A DNA stretch of 64,000 nt from Closterium sp. NIES-65 (lineage: Eukaryota; Streptophyta; Zygnematophyceae; Desmidiales; Closteriaceae): the NCBI GenBank assembly GCA_948144175.1, contig CANXME010002502.1:62001-126000 (forward strand), written 5' to 3'. Of this stretch, positions 23,034 to 32,715 are shown piece after piece. The position numbers and the translations under genes were made by a program. The notes below the pieces were generated by a model that saw only the letters and a program-made list of their open reading frames with translations, was not told the origin of the DNA and made no database searches. Numbering within the stretch: position 1 is the stretch's first letter; each line of letters opens with the position of its first letter.

Positions 23034-24083
23034 CTAGGGCGACGGAGTGTGCTGCTGGCCCTGGCCACCGCCAGCGCCTCCACGACCACCACCGCCGCCG
23101 CCACCTCCTCGACCACCCCAACCCCTGCCGCCGCCGCGTCCACCGCCACCCCCACCACCGCCTCCGCCCCTGCCACCTCCCCCGCCGCTGCCGCCACCAC
23201 CCCCACCGCTACCACTAGCCCCACCAGACCCACCACCACCCCAACCGCCGCCACCACCCCCACCACCGCCTCCCCCGCCGTCACCACCTCCTCCCTTGCC
23301 CCCTTTGCCCTTGCCACTGCGGCTCCCGCTCGAAGCAGACGCAGTACCGACCTTCTCAGCACCAAGGAGGTCGACAGCAGCAGCAGAGGCGACAGAGGGA
23401 AGAAGGGGGGAAGGAGAACACCCCTCAAAGAACAGGGTACGGGGTTCGCCACGAGAGGCACCTACAGCTACGATGCTAGCCTCAGCTGCAAGCAGTTCCT
23501 TCTCGAGGAGGGGAATGGTGAGCTCAGTGGGGCAGCGAGCTAGGAAGTGATCCCTGACAGCACGCAGAGTGTCAGGGAGGCGGGTGACTAGGTGGTAGAG
23601 AGTGAGCCAGAGTGGGGGGGGGTGCGTGGCAAGGAACTCATTAGGCATGGTGGCACGGAAGCGGGCCTCACTAGTACGGAGGTGCGTGATGAGGTCAGCG
23701 ACTGTGTGGAACGAGGCCAGGTCGGGAAACAGGTAGGGGAGGGAGAGACGGCCTAGCGTGGCAGAGGCAGGTGAGGAGTAGCGAGCAACGACAGCTGTGT
23801 ACAGTGCCTGTGCAGTCTTGTGCTGGCCAAAGTGCTCGCGCTCGTCTATCGGCAGGGAGTTGCGAATAGCGAAGCGAGCGTGGGCATCACGAGTCTGCCA
23901 CTGTGAGCGGGCAGTGCTGTCAGCAGTAGCAGCAGGGGCAGTGACATGGCCTAGGGCGTGGTCGTACAGTGAGATGTCGTCCTTGGCTGTGAGCTGTAGA
24001 TAGAGGTGCAGGTCGTCTAGCCAGGTGTCAAACTTCACTGGGCGGCCCTCAGCATCGAAAACTAGCACCTGTGGGCTAGCCAT
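23034..24083 (-). pseudogene. copia C gag
   Basis: It starts at MASPQVLVFDAEGRP, as in D, and runs through the helical gag core and a long Gly-rich region with Gly runs of 5-12. It stops at TAG (23034) where D has CAG in SPQEVREWY. After the stop the poly-C tract at 22981-23006 (26 C) is nine bases longer than D's, an in-frame gain of three Gly codons. Confidence 0.9.
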
Positions 24084-24119
24084 AGGAGCAGTAGGAGTAG
24101 CAGTAGGAGTAGGAGAATG

Positions 24120-24715
24120 AAGCACGTAGGGCGGCTCGGTTTAGGTAGGGCGGCGCGGCTCAGGTGGGGCGGCGCGGTTCGGTTCGGGTCGCGCGGCTCG
24201 GCTCGGGTCGCGCGGCTCGGTTCGGTCCTGGGCGGCTCGGTTCGGTCCTGGGCTGTGGCGGTCACGGGCCGTTTGGGGCCTCTAGGGGCGGTGAGCGCGG
24301 GGCCGACGGGGCCGTTCGGGGCCTCTAGGGAGGTGAGCGCGGGGCCGTAAAGGGGCCTCTAGGGGCCGACGGGGCCGTTCGGGACCTCTAGGGGCCGATG
24401 GGGCCGTTCGGGGCCTCTAGGGAGGTGAGCGCGGGGCCGACGGGGCCGTAAGGGGCCTCTAGGGAGGTGAGCGCGGGGCCGACGGGGCCTTTTGGGGTCT
24501 CTAGGGAGGTGAGCGCGGGGCCGACGGGGCCGTTAGGGGCGATCGCAGGGCCGACAGGGGCCGCTAGGGGCGAGCGCGTGGGCCGTTCGGGGCCTCTAGG
24601 GGCGAGCGCGGGGCCGTAAAGGGGCGAGTGCGGGGCCGTAAGGGGCAAGCGCGTGGGCCGACGGGGCCTTAAGGGGCGGGTCGCGGGTCGCTAAGGGGCA
24701 GGTCGCGGGTCGCGG
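24120..24715 (-). repeat. GC-rich minisatellite leader of copia C
   Basis: A short array of ggcggctcggttc-type units (24125-24260) is followed by units around ggggccgttcggggcctctagggaggtgagcgc in several versions (24285-24715). No AUG is visible in the sense leader. D carries nearly the same array with one block missing near 59018. Confidence 0.85.
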
Positions 24716-24775
24716 GGCCTTAGAGGGCCGTGAAAACCGAGGCGCCCTAGGGCGCAGGTAGGTAGGTAGGTAGTG

Positions 24776-24820
24776 GTGGGCCCTAAAAAATCGGTCCTAG
24801 GAAGGACCTGCTCTATACCA
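24776..24820 (-). promoter_or_regulatory. copia C primer site, hairpin and GGGCCC
   Basis: TGGTATAGAGC is next to the LTR. The hairpin ggtcctaggaaggacc (24793-24808) has a perfect 6-bp stem, and GGGCCC lies at about 24778-24783. Confidence 0.78.
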
Positions 24821-24952
24821 TGTTGAAATGAATGAACAGGAATGGATGAACTAACAGTGAAAACAGTACAAGTACCTAACCCTAGAATTGTGTACCCCCT
24901 ATAGGCTAACCCACTGTAGCCTAAACAAGCAGAACATATATAATGTTTGACA
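24821..24952 (-). repeat. 5' LTR of copia C
   Basis: 132 bp with two differences from the 3' LTR, followed by the target duplication GTATC. Confidence 0.93.
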
Positions 24953-24957
24953 GTATC

Positions 24958-25339
24958 AACAAGAATCTTTGCTGCGTCCCCGTCTATTCGATCCGCCAGC
25001 AATAAGTTTTGTTGATGGTTTGGTCAAATGGGACATGCAACAATGCGAGTTGGTGGAAGGTTACATGCCTTGACATTATGCTTTGCTCGACCATAAGATC
25101 GGCTGTCAGGCCACGACATGTGAAATCCATTATCCCATGCAGAAAGGACCGTCTCTTAAGCATGGGAAGATGTTTGCCTTTGATTGTGCGAGACACCAAA
25201 CTTACCGAAGTCAATGAGTGCTCTTGGGTGCTACGACCCACCAATTCCATCACCGAAGGCAACGCATCAATGTTGCAGAAAATGACAGAGAATTTGTCTA
25301 TGAGTGTTTTGATAGACAATTGTGTAAGTGGGTGCAACC
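24958..25339 (-). pseudogene. gypsy G1 segment before the protease
   Basis: The minus strand encodes IDGDAAKILV just before the copia C insertion point. Joining it to 17641 after removing C and one GTATC gives AAKILVDTGATICLF, a gypsy protease active site. The adjoining frame (25337-24984) has a decayed gag-pol linker. The solo LTR splits it from the gag piece at 25718. Confidence 0.87.
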
Positions 25340-25712
25340 TGTGAGAGTACGACGGCTTATGCCAGCTATGCTTGCTTGCCTTTACTTTATCATGCTATTT
25401 CTAGCATAGGATAATTATATGCATGCATGAATTGCTTGCTTTCCTAGGCTAGGTGCTTTCCTATATTTTATTATAGTTATAGCACCGAGCTAGTTTGCGT
25501 GCACCAAATTCTAGCTTTCCGGTTGCCACCGAATTGCCTTCTACCGAATTCGGGAAGGATCTGTTCGGGACGCTTCGCGACCCGCGGAACCTTCGCGTAA
25601 CACCTGGTTACAGGGCCTTGTGTCGAGCCTATATATAGCCTCGTGTTGTACCCAGGTGTTCATTCAAATCAATTACAATTCTCTTTTCTGAGCTCGATCC
25701 TAGATCCTCACA
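25340..25712 (+). repeat. solo LTR of the G2 gypsy family
   Basis: 373 bp, starting TGTGAGAGTACG and ending GATCCTCACA, with perfect target duplication CAACC (25335-25339 and 25713-25717). It aligns along its length with the G2 3' LTR at 29415-29743. No primer site follows it, so it is a solo LTR left by recombination, not the left end of G2. A TATA-like TATATATAG lies at about 25631 and would be its promoter. Confidence 0.88.
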
Positions 25713-25717
25713 CAACC

Positions 25718-26192
25718 GAGGTAGAAAAACAAAATTTTCACTCAAAGAAGAGGCAAACAAATAAGAGATTCTGCACTCAGCAAGTTTTTCTAGCTTCAAT
25801 AAATCATTGTCATGAAGGACGTAAGCCTCATCACCCTGATCTACTTGTCCAGCTAGGCACTAACACCTTAGTTGGACTTGTGAAAATTCTAGCGCGAGCC
25901 TGAAGGTCCTGCATCTCCCTTCTTGTTCACTTGTTGCGAATTAGCAGCATTCTCAGCCTTTTTCATCATACGGCACTGCCCCCTCGTATGGCCAAACTTC
26001 TTGCAGTAGGTATAGAAAGGACTTTTGTTCCTTTGCTGGCCACCTTTGTGGAAGGGCTTCTTAGGCTGTGGGCCATTCTGTTGGCTTTGCGGCTGGAAAG
26101 ATATTTTCTTCCAAGATCCCTTAAAATTCTTATAAAATAGATCGATATTCTCACAAAGAGAAAGCTACAGAAAAAGAGTTGTTAGAGAAGTC
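25718..26192 (-). pseudogene. gypsy G1 gag with nucleocapsid knuckle
   Basis: The minus strand encodes KNFKGSWKK, a Gln/Lys-rich stretch, and YCKKFGHTRGQCRMMKK at about 25960-26010. This is a CCHC knuckle in which the first Cys is Tyr (TGT to TAT). It is the C-terminal part of Gag of the same gypsy element, upstream of the protease. The LINE-2 insertion cuts its N-terminal side. Confidence 0.8.
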
Positions 26193-27452
26193 TTTTTTTT
26201 TTTAATCCAAGATACACTAAAAGAAGTGCACAATACATCAGCAGTCATAACTGTAGCTGATGGGCCTGGGGGGTTCTCACCCACCGTACCCATCCTGAGT
26301 CTCTAAGGGGGACGGAAAGTTACCATCGGGTTCGACCAGATAGCCATGAAGCCTTTGGACGCCGGTTGAACTGCATTGTCAAAGATGTGTCCCAAGGCAC
26401 GGCACTCGTCATCATCCAATCCAGTACGAGTGGCACCGAGCCTCTTGGATGTCGCCTTAGCACGCTTGTATATTCTGACGTGTAGTTGGAACGACGCCGC
26501 GATCCTCCGCAGTGCCCTTCGCGCCCGGAACTTGCTGCGCTCGAAAATCGCATCACACCTCTCTACCCATACCGATGCAGCGCGATTGCCGTGATCGTAG
26601 CCTCGGGGAAACCCGAAGCTGTACCCTCCCTCTTGAAGATCAGGTCCCCCAGAGTCTCTATCTTCCGATGTGGATTCAACATGCGGAGCGCCTTCAGGAG
26701 CGCCCGAACCACCGGCTGGATGCGTGGGCAAAAAAGAGCTCATGCTCCAAAGTCTCCTTCTCCCCACGTCTGGGCAGGCCAAACCGGCCCCCAGAAAATG
26801 CAACAGCTCCCCACCTGCAAATTCCGGCTGTGGACCCGGAGCATCACATCCCGCGCCCGATTCGAAAGGGCCATCGATTCCCTTACACTGATTGCTCTCA
26901 CCAGTCGATCGGACGGCCACGAACCTCCTCCCACGTAGTCTGCTGCTTCGGCTTCCCGCCCCAGCGCTTGAAACCCTCCTTGAGCTGCCTCAATTGCGCC
27001 GGGCGGTCCCCTTCCCAGATGGGCGAACAGAGCAACCTTGCCTTGGGGGGCCCCGCCGGACCGAGGAAGCGGCCCTCCCTGACCACCGCAAGAGTCACCT
27101 CGTGCGATAGGAAGTTGCAGAACCTCTCCTCCTCGCCCCCCAGAACCCCCCAAAAGCAGTTGACAGCACGGCAGACTAGGGTTTCACCCTCCACTCCTTC
27201 AATTCTCCAGATCCCGTAGCTCATCCCCGCCTTCAACACGAACTTAGAGACCGTGAGCACCGTACGCGCCGTGACTGGCGCCAGGAGCAGCTGCTTCCAT
27301 TCATCCGGAGCAACGTCAAATATCCTCCTCGCAAGTTTAGCGTTCTCCTCAAGTTCCTGAGTGTCCTTCAGCGTTCTCAAGCCGTCCGCAGCGACCTTGA
27401 TTAGGTCTCTCATAACCGAGCGCTTTAAACCCTTAGCTGCCTTCTGTCGCCC
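26193..27452 (-). mobile_element. LINE-2: 5'-truncated L1-like element
   Basis: A T run at 26193-26203 is the minus-strand poly(A) tail. A near-perfect target duplication of about 15 bases flanks the element (ttgttaga-g/t-aagtctt at 26179-26194 and 27453-27468). Its coding remnant matches the C-terminal third of LINE-1 ORF2: NAKLARRIFDVAPDEWKQ, then VWVERCDAIF, and the end SKGFMAIWSNP. The knuckle is degraded and the frame is broken at least twice. Confidence 0.88.
26303..27413 (-). pseudogene. LINE-2 ORF2 C-terminal remnant
   Basis: Frames at 27413-26898 and 26920-26303 together cover the post-RT region of an L1 ORF2. The end FMAIWSNPMVTFRPP corresponds to FAAIWGKPRRPRIHV of the LINE at the left edge, and WVERCDAIF corresponds to WAERCEGAF. 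The RT and endonuclease parts were never copied (5' truncation), so it never encoded a functional protein. Confidence 0.85.
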
Positions 27453-27468
27453 TTGTTAGATAAGTCTT

Positions 27469-28149
27469 CTATTCCAAGAAGGAAATAGAGAGAGAGAGAG
27501 ATCCCTAAACTGCTCAAGGAGCAAGTTAAGAAGATTCTTTTCATCAATTCTCTTATATCTATAATGCTCTGCTATTAAATAAAAAGCCATGAGTCTTCCA
27601 CCAAGAAGGTGGGCAGAGAATAAATCCTCTTAAAGCAAAAGAGCTTCTATATCTTGGAAATCCTTATAGAAAGATCTTGGAGTTTCTCAACCCCCTTTGT
27701 AAAAGGGCTTGAGACTACTCTAGATTTAAGATCTAGAAACTCCTTTCAAAAAAAGGAAAAAAAAAATCGAATTAGCCACACAGGGCCAAGGATAACTAAT
27801 GATCTGAATATCAATGTAACATGGGCTTATAAAAACACGCCCTTTAAATAAAAAAAATGACTCGGGCTTATGAAGCAATGCCCACTAAGAGGGTCACAAG
27901 TAGGCTTATAAAATGCTAAAGATACACACACAAGATAAACTAGTATAAATGCTAGCCTTGAGTCTTGAAGGAAGAGAAACTTGACCAAAAAACTTGTTGT
28001 TGAATGCACGTCAGTTTGAGTGCATGTCATCCTAACGTTTTGCCGAGTGCTCGTTCTTAAACGTCACGATCAGCCGACACCAAGGGAAATCACCAAGAAA
28101 AAAGGAGGCTCCGCAAAAGAAGACTCTGCACCGACCGGGAAACTCACAG
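27469..28149. other. AT-rich unassigned stretch
   Basis: No coding region is recognisable. The sequence is AT-rich, with a short GA repeat at about 27489-27502 and A tracts at 27747-27768. It probably continues G1 5' sequence on the left and decayed G2 sequence on the right, but nothing proves that. Confidence 0.4.
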
Positions 28150-29403
28150 CCTACTCTCTCATGACGATAGGTGCAGTGGGTGGACTTCCTGGAAACCCAC
28201 TTCCACTACGACATCGTCTACAAACCCGGACTACACAACAAGGCCAACGCATGGAGCTGCCCTGGTCATGTAGCATGCATCCAGCTCGACGCTCTACTCA
28301 AGGGTCTATCTCAACATGGGTACTCCGTGGACGCAAGGATCGCTACAGCACAGAAACAGAAGCTGCTACAATGAAAGAAGAACTTAGCTGTAAGGAAGGG
28401 TTCATGACAGATTTGGGTACCGAGCTATGACCCACTCTGACAACTCTTACTAAAAAAGAGTTTCACGACGTGGCATATGCGGGACATTTCAGGAGTAACA
28501 AGACATTAGCAGGGCGGCCATAACAAGTCGTCAGCCTCGACTTCATCACCTGGCTTCCTTCTCTAAAATGGGACAATTCATTCTAACCAACGCCATGGCT
28601 ACAGCTGAAGCAACTGCTTGTCTCTTTTTTGACCGCATCATCACCATCCACAACATCCCTACTACACTCATCTTGGACACAGCTTGCAAAGACGACATCA
28701 GCCACTGGGATCTACAGTTGCCGACCCTAGAGTTCGCTTACGACAACGCGTCACATGCGGCCACAGAAAAATCTCCTTTCTTTCTGTGCCACGGATGGGA
28801 ACCACTTACACCACAGCAGCCAACCACACCGGCACATGTCCAAGCCACACATGACTTTATCACCACCATGCAGCAGCTATAGGAGAAGACTTAGAGACGT
28901 CTCACCACGATGTTGACCTCCCAGAAGCAGTATGCCAATCGACAGCACTCGGTAGCAGCCGGAGGTCAGATGCTTCTTAACGCATGCAAATTGGACTTGT
29001 CTCAGTTACCGTCCAAGCTCCGGCCTTGCTTCTGTGGTCCCTTTCGCGTTGAGACATAGGTGACACCAGTAAAATTCCGCTTGCGCTTACCTATTACGTG
29101 GAAGCTTCACAATGCTTTCCATGTTTAGGTGCTGAAGCCCTACAAGGACCCCAACCAATAGTTCCAAGGATGGCAGCTACTGCCATAACCACCCGTTCTC
29201 GTACAGGATGAACCAGAGTACGAAGTGGAACGCGTTCTCACTCATCGACGCTGTGGCAGCAAGACCCTCGAGTTCCTGATACGCAGGAAGGGATATGACC
29301 CATCGGAAGATAGCTGGGTTGCAGAAGCTGAAATGTGCAACGCACGCCGTGCTCTTAAGGATTATCTTGTCAAGCATGGTGTTTCTCACACCACCCAGCT
29401 TTG
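28150..29403 (+). pseudogene. G2 RNase H-integrase-chromodomain
   Basis: WVDFLETHFHYDIVYKPG is the RNase H C-terminus. A decayed integrase with LEFAYDNASHAATEKSPF (its C-terminal conserved block) follows, and then RKGYDPSEDSWVAEAEM in a chromodomain (about 29214-29380). Chromodomains on gypsy integrases direct insertion to histone-marked chromatin. Many stops and frameshifts occur between 28377 and 29200, but the last domain is an open frame ending TGA at 29401-29403. Confidence 0.87.
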
Positions 29404-29414
29404 AGGGGGGGACG

Positions 29415-29743
29415 TATGAGAGTACGACGACTTCTGCTTGCTTTGCTAGCTTGCCTTGCCTTTGTTATGCTATTTCTAGCTTGGGTTTATGTTATCATGC
29501 ATATGCTTGATTTCCTAGATTAGGTGCATTCCTTATTTTACTCTTGTTATAGCACCAAACCATGTTGCGTGTTCTGGATTCCAGGCCTTTCGGTTGCCAC
29601 CAAATTGCCTTCTACCGAATTCAGGAAGGTTCTGTTCAGGGTCACTGGCCTTGTGTCAAGACTATAAAAAGCCTCGTGCTGTACCCAAATGAATCATTCA
29701 ATACATTTCTCATTTTCTGCACTCGATCCTATCGATCCTTACA
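29415..29743 (+). repeat. 3' LTR of G2
   Basis: 329 bp, starting TATGAGAGTACG (TG mutated to TA) and ending GATCCTTACA, preceded by the G-rich tract. A TATA-like sequence (ctataaaaag) lies at about 29662. Confidence 0.85.
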
Positions 29744-30164
29744 CAAGTGCTGGAGCGGGCGTTGTTTTGTAGGAACGAATTCCTAGTTGCCCCGCCGGCG
29801 ACATGTTGTGGAGGAGTACGCCGTACGCCATAAGAGACTCACTGTAATACTGAGCCTTTGCGTCGTCAGAGTCGGTGGTAGGTCCCGCGTAGCTCCGATT
29901 GAAATAGTGAAAAGTCTATGCGTTTTGCAGTAGCAACTCCAGCTCGAAGCTCCAGGTATAGAAGTCACAGCCGTCAAAGCAAGCACTTGTCTTTATTTCT
30001 GATATGGTCAAAAACCTTGATTGAGCGGAGAGAATTCCTTCATAGCTGGGACGGGGAGTCTTTGGTGTTGAGCCATTTGTGTTTGAGGGAGAAGGTGCGC
30101 GAGGAGGTATCGTGACCGTTCGCGGCCGGTTGAGAGGGTTGGGAAGATGTTCGCGTGTCGCCAT
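29744..30164 (-). pseudogene. retroelement Q gag, 5' part
   Basis: A minus-strand frame starts at ATG 30164 and reads MATREHLPNPLNRPR, with a Pro/Ser/Thr-rich N-terminus. FDGCDFYTWSFELELLLQNA follows, of the kind seen at the start of copia-type gag domains. A TGA at about 29916 interrupts it, and gag-like sequence continues to 29744, where G2 begins. It lies about 200 bases downstream of a convincing primer site. The exact superfamily is not certain. Confidence 0.65.
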
Positions 30165-30361
30165 TCCGCAATGTCTAGAGCCCTTGCTCCAAGATTGAGA
30201 GTCGCTGAAGCAGTTGGAGCGGTCCCAATCGTCTTCGTCTCCTCGTTATTGCAACCGGGTTGGTCTGCGCTCCAGCCGTCAGATTTGTTTGACCTCCAGA
30301 TCCTCCGGCCATTCTTACGCGTGAAGGTTTTGGAGGTGGTAATGCAAAGGTTCCCTGAGTT

Positions 30362-30543
30362 GCTCTGGTACCATGTTGCGATCAAAAGGGTGATCGTGCC
30401 TAGGATCTCCTCAGGAATGTTTGCAAGATTTGAGTAGTGCAACGGAAGATGTTGACCTCAGATCAGCGTGAAATTAAAATGACAGACATGATAAAAACAT
30501 GCAAATACATTCATACAGATAAGAGTACAGGGGTGTACAAAAC
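30362..30543 (-). repeat. retroelement Q primer site and part of its 5' LTR
   Basis: TGGTACCAGAGC on the minus strand (30362-30373) is one base from the initiator-Met tRNA site. The flanking LTR begins TGTTGCGATC at 30374 and is interrupted by copia P at 30544. Its continuation lies to the right of P, from 51965. I cannot place its outer end. Confidence 0.6.
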
Positions 30544-30675
30544 TGTCAAATTGCATTTGTATGTCTCTACGCTATAGTGGGGCATACTCTAAGGGGTACA
30601 ACACTTTAGGTCAACCCTTGTACTCGTACTCATGCTTGCTTCCTAGTCAACCATTCCTGCTCGTTGATTCTTACA
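30544..30675 (+). repeat. 5' LTR of copia P
   Basis: 132 bp, TGTCAAATTGC to GATTCTTACA, directly followed by the primer site TGGTTTCAGAG at 30676. Confidence 0.88.
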
Positions 30676-30720
30676 TGGTTTCAGAGTGGTTTGCTCCGTA
30701 GGTTTTTTTAGGGCCCACCA
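30676..30720 (+). promoter_or_regulatory. copia P primer site and GGGCCC leader motif
   Basis: TGGTTTCAGAGT resembles the initiator-Met tRNA site. A weak hairpin (GAG...CTC) overlaps its end, and GGGCCCACC is at 30711-30719, as in the minus-strand elements. Confidence 0.65.
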
Positions 30721-30795
30721 CTCGTTTTGCCCTGCATGTTTACTGCCTTGCCAACTAGCGTGCGGACTGCCCCGCGCGCCCCCGCACGCCTCGCG

Positions 30796-31731
30796 TGTCA
30801 GAATCCCAACCACTAGACCATTGGGATAAAAGGGCTTGTTTTAGTAGCGGGTCAGTGCGCCCATAACCCCCCAGGCAAACGCGCCTGTAACCCCCCCTAG
30901 GATCGATCGGGGATCTCACAGTGTAGCAGTGGGAGACGAAGGAGGAGGAGGAGCAAAGGGAGGAAGGCACACCGATCACCCCCATACCCGCCACCCCACA
31001 GCTTGCGGCCCCCGAAGGAGCCGCGACGGGCGACGGGAAATGGCAGGGGGAGGGGGGGGGGGGGGGGGGGGGGGGGGAGGCGGTGTGGTGAAAGGGGCCC
31101 ACCACGGGCCTGGTTGGAGGGCGGGGCCGCGACAAGGGGCGGGGCCGCGATGAGGGGCGGGGCCGCGACGAGGGGCGGGGCTGCGACGGTCGGGCAGGGC
31201 CGCTTCGAGGGGCGGGGCCGCGACACAGGGCGGGGCCGCGACGTAGGGCGGGGCCGCGACGGTCGGGGCGGGGCCGCGACGTAGGGCAGGGCCGCTTCGA
31301 GGGGCGGGGCCGCGACGCAGAGCGGGGCCGCGACGTAGGGCGGGGCCGCGACGTAGGGCGGACGCCCGCGAAGGTAGGGCAGACGCCCGCCAAGCGCCTC
31401 GGGGCGCACAGCGGGCAAAGAACCGCCGCGCGCCCCGGGGCGCACGGCGGGCAGAAAACCGCCGCGCGCCTCGGGGCGCACGGCGGGAAGGAAAACCGCC
31501 GCGCGCCTCGGGGCGCACGGCGGGAAGGAAAGGTAGCAGCGGAAGCGAGGTGGAAACCCACCCACAGGATCGATCCTAGGGGATCGACCTGCTCTGATAG
31601 CATGACAAAGTTTGAAGAAGAAAGAGGATTGAACTAGCAAGAATGAGGATACAAATAGCAAACCCTAGAAGGGTTGTACTCGCTATAGAGCACCCCACTA
31701 CAGGCTAGAACAATAAGATAATATTCTGACA
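30796..31731 (-). mobile_element. NA1: chimeric non-autonomous element with one LTR and a tRNA-like end
   Basis: Flanked by the perfect 5-bp duplication TCGCG (30791-30795 and 31732-31736). The right end is a normal 129-bp LTR (31603-31731) with primer site and GC-rich leader of the NA2/NA3 family. The left end has no LTR. Instead, in sense, it ends ...GGTCTAGTGGTTGGG then ATTCTGACA, a tRNA-Glu-like 5' half whose last bases mimic an LTR end. The same tail occurs next to NA3 (about 61571-61710). It has no coding capacity and lies in P's leader. Confidence 0.82.
31110..31365 (-). repeat. NA1 internal minisatellite
   Basis: Tandem units near ggggcggggccgcgacg with insertions, preceded by a long G run (about 31050-31078). 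The analogous arrays are at 36480-36960 (NA2) and 60430-60640 (NA3). Confidence 0.8.
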
Positions 31732-31736
31732 TCGCG

Positions 31737-31950
31737 CGCCCTGCTGCCCCTCGCGCCTGTGCGCCCTACTGCCCACCGCACCAGCGCCACCCGCTGCCCA
31801 GCGCACTAGTGCGCCCCGCTGCCCAGCGCGCCAGCGCGCCCCGCTACCCAGCGCGCCAGCGCGCCCTGCTGCCCAGTGCGCCAGCGCTCCGCTGCCCAAC
31901 GCACCAGTACGCCCGCTGCCCAGTGCGCCAGCGCGCCCTGCTTCCCAGTG
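31737..31950 (+). repeat. copia P leader minisatellite
   Basis: Degenerate tandem units of about 29 bases around cgccccgctgcccagcgcgc, between the NA1 insertion and gag. This is the plus-strand counterpart of the GC-rich leaders of A-E. Confidence 0.8.
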
Positions 31951-32098
31951 ACCAATGACTCGTGCCCTGGCCCGTAAGCGCCTTGCCCGCGTGTGTACGC
32001 TCTGCCCCGCGTTGCTACCTTGCACGCGCAGCTACCCTGCCCTACCAGCGCGAGTGTGCCCTGCCCGTGCACTCATACTACGACTGCCACTGCCTGCC

Positions 32099-32715
32099 AT
32101 GGCCACTCTCACTGTCCTAGCGGTTGACGCCGACGGGCTCCCTTTAATGTTCGAGTTCTGGCTTGCTGGCCTGCACCGGTATCTCCAGCGCTTCCTTAGA
32201 GATGGTGTCTCCCTGCTCGAGCACACGTCGGGGTCCCTTCAGGCCCCAACGAATCCCGGTGAGCCTGCTAGTGAGGCTGGCGAGACCGTGTGGAAGCGGA
32301 ACCGGGCGGACTATGTTGCCTGCACACAGTGGACGGAGCGCGACGCTGTAGCAGAGCTCGCTGTACGCGCTCACCTGCCGGTCGACCAAAGGACCCACTT
32401 TCGTCAGGTGACGTCGGCCCACACTCTCTAGGACGCTATGGTTAGGCATTACTCTTCATTCTCTCCTGCCACCCGGCCACCACGCCAGAGCCGTCCGTTG
32501 TTAGGGGAGGTACAGCAGCTGGTCAAGGCGGCGAGTGTAGGTATCTGTACGTCTACTCCTGCTGGTGGTGCAGCTGGTAGCCGCGGAGGTCCTGGGGGTG
32601 GACAGCAGCGGCAGCAACGTCCGTCAGAGACCCTCTCGCCTCAGCAGCTTCGTGAGTGGGCTATCTGGTGGGGCAGCCCCGGTGGCGGAGCTTTGGTACC
32701 ACTAATGGGGGTGTA
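32099..32715 (+). pseudogene. copia P gag, shortened
   Basis: It starts MATLTVLAVDADGLP, clearly the same gag start as MATPxVLxFDAEG in A, B and E, and continues to a TAG at 32429-32431. Most of the gag core is then missing. A second frame (32438-32715) has the Gly/Gln-rich region and LSPQQLREWAIWWGSP before a stop. Confidence 0.85.

Larger units (their letters stand above)
17647..24952 (-). mobile_element. Ty1/copia element C
   Basis: A full-length insertion of 7306 bp into the gypsy G1 protease with perfect target duplication GTATC (17642-17646 and 24953-24957). Its LTRs differ at two of 132 positions. It belongs to the same subfamily as D and is nearly colinear with it, but carries more disabling changes: a TAG in gag, a Cys-to-Trp change in the Cys/His motif, two stops in the spacer, and YVDA instead of YVDD in RT. 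Confidence 0.95.
28150..29743 (+). mobile_element. G2: chromovirus (Ty3/gypsy) 3' fragment
   Basis: A plus-strand fragment holding the end of RNase H, the integrase, a chromodomain, the GAGGGGGGGACG purine tract and the 3' LTR (29415-29743). The 5' LTR, gag, protease and RT are missing. The LTR belongs to the same family as the solo LTR at 25340. Retroelement Q begins immediately to the right, so G2 appears to have inserted into Q's gag. Confidence 0.88.

Noticed and set aside
25340-25712. Left LTR of the chromovirus G2
   Set aside because: It has its own perfect CAACC duplication, no primer site after it, and G1 gag sequence follows. It is a solo LTR.
28020-28430. Separate small gene
   Set aside because: It overlaps the RNase H end of the chromovirus in another frame, and the real signal is WVDFLETHFHYDIVYKPG.
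30897-31661. Pro/Arg-rich minus-strand frames in NA1 and NA2 (also 36145-37116) as proteins
   Set aside because: Different frames are equally open over the same repeats, no motif is conserved between NA1, NA2 and NA3, and the elements are non-coding in comparison.
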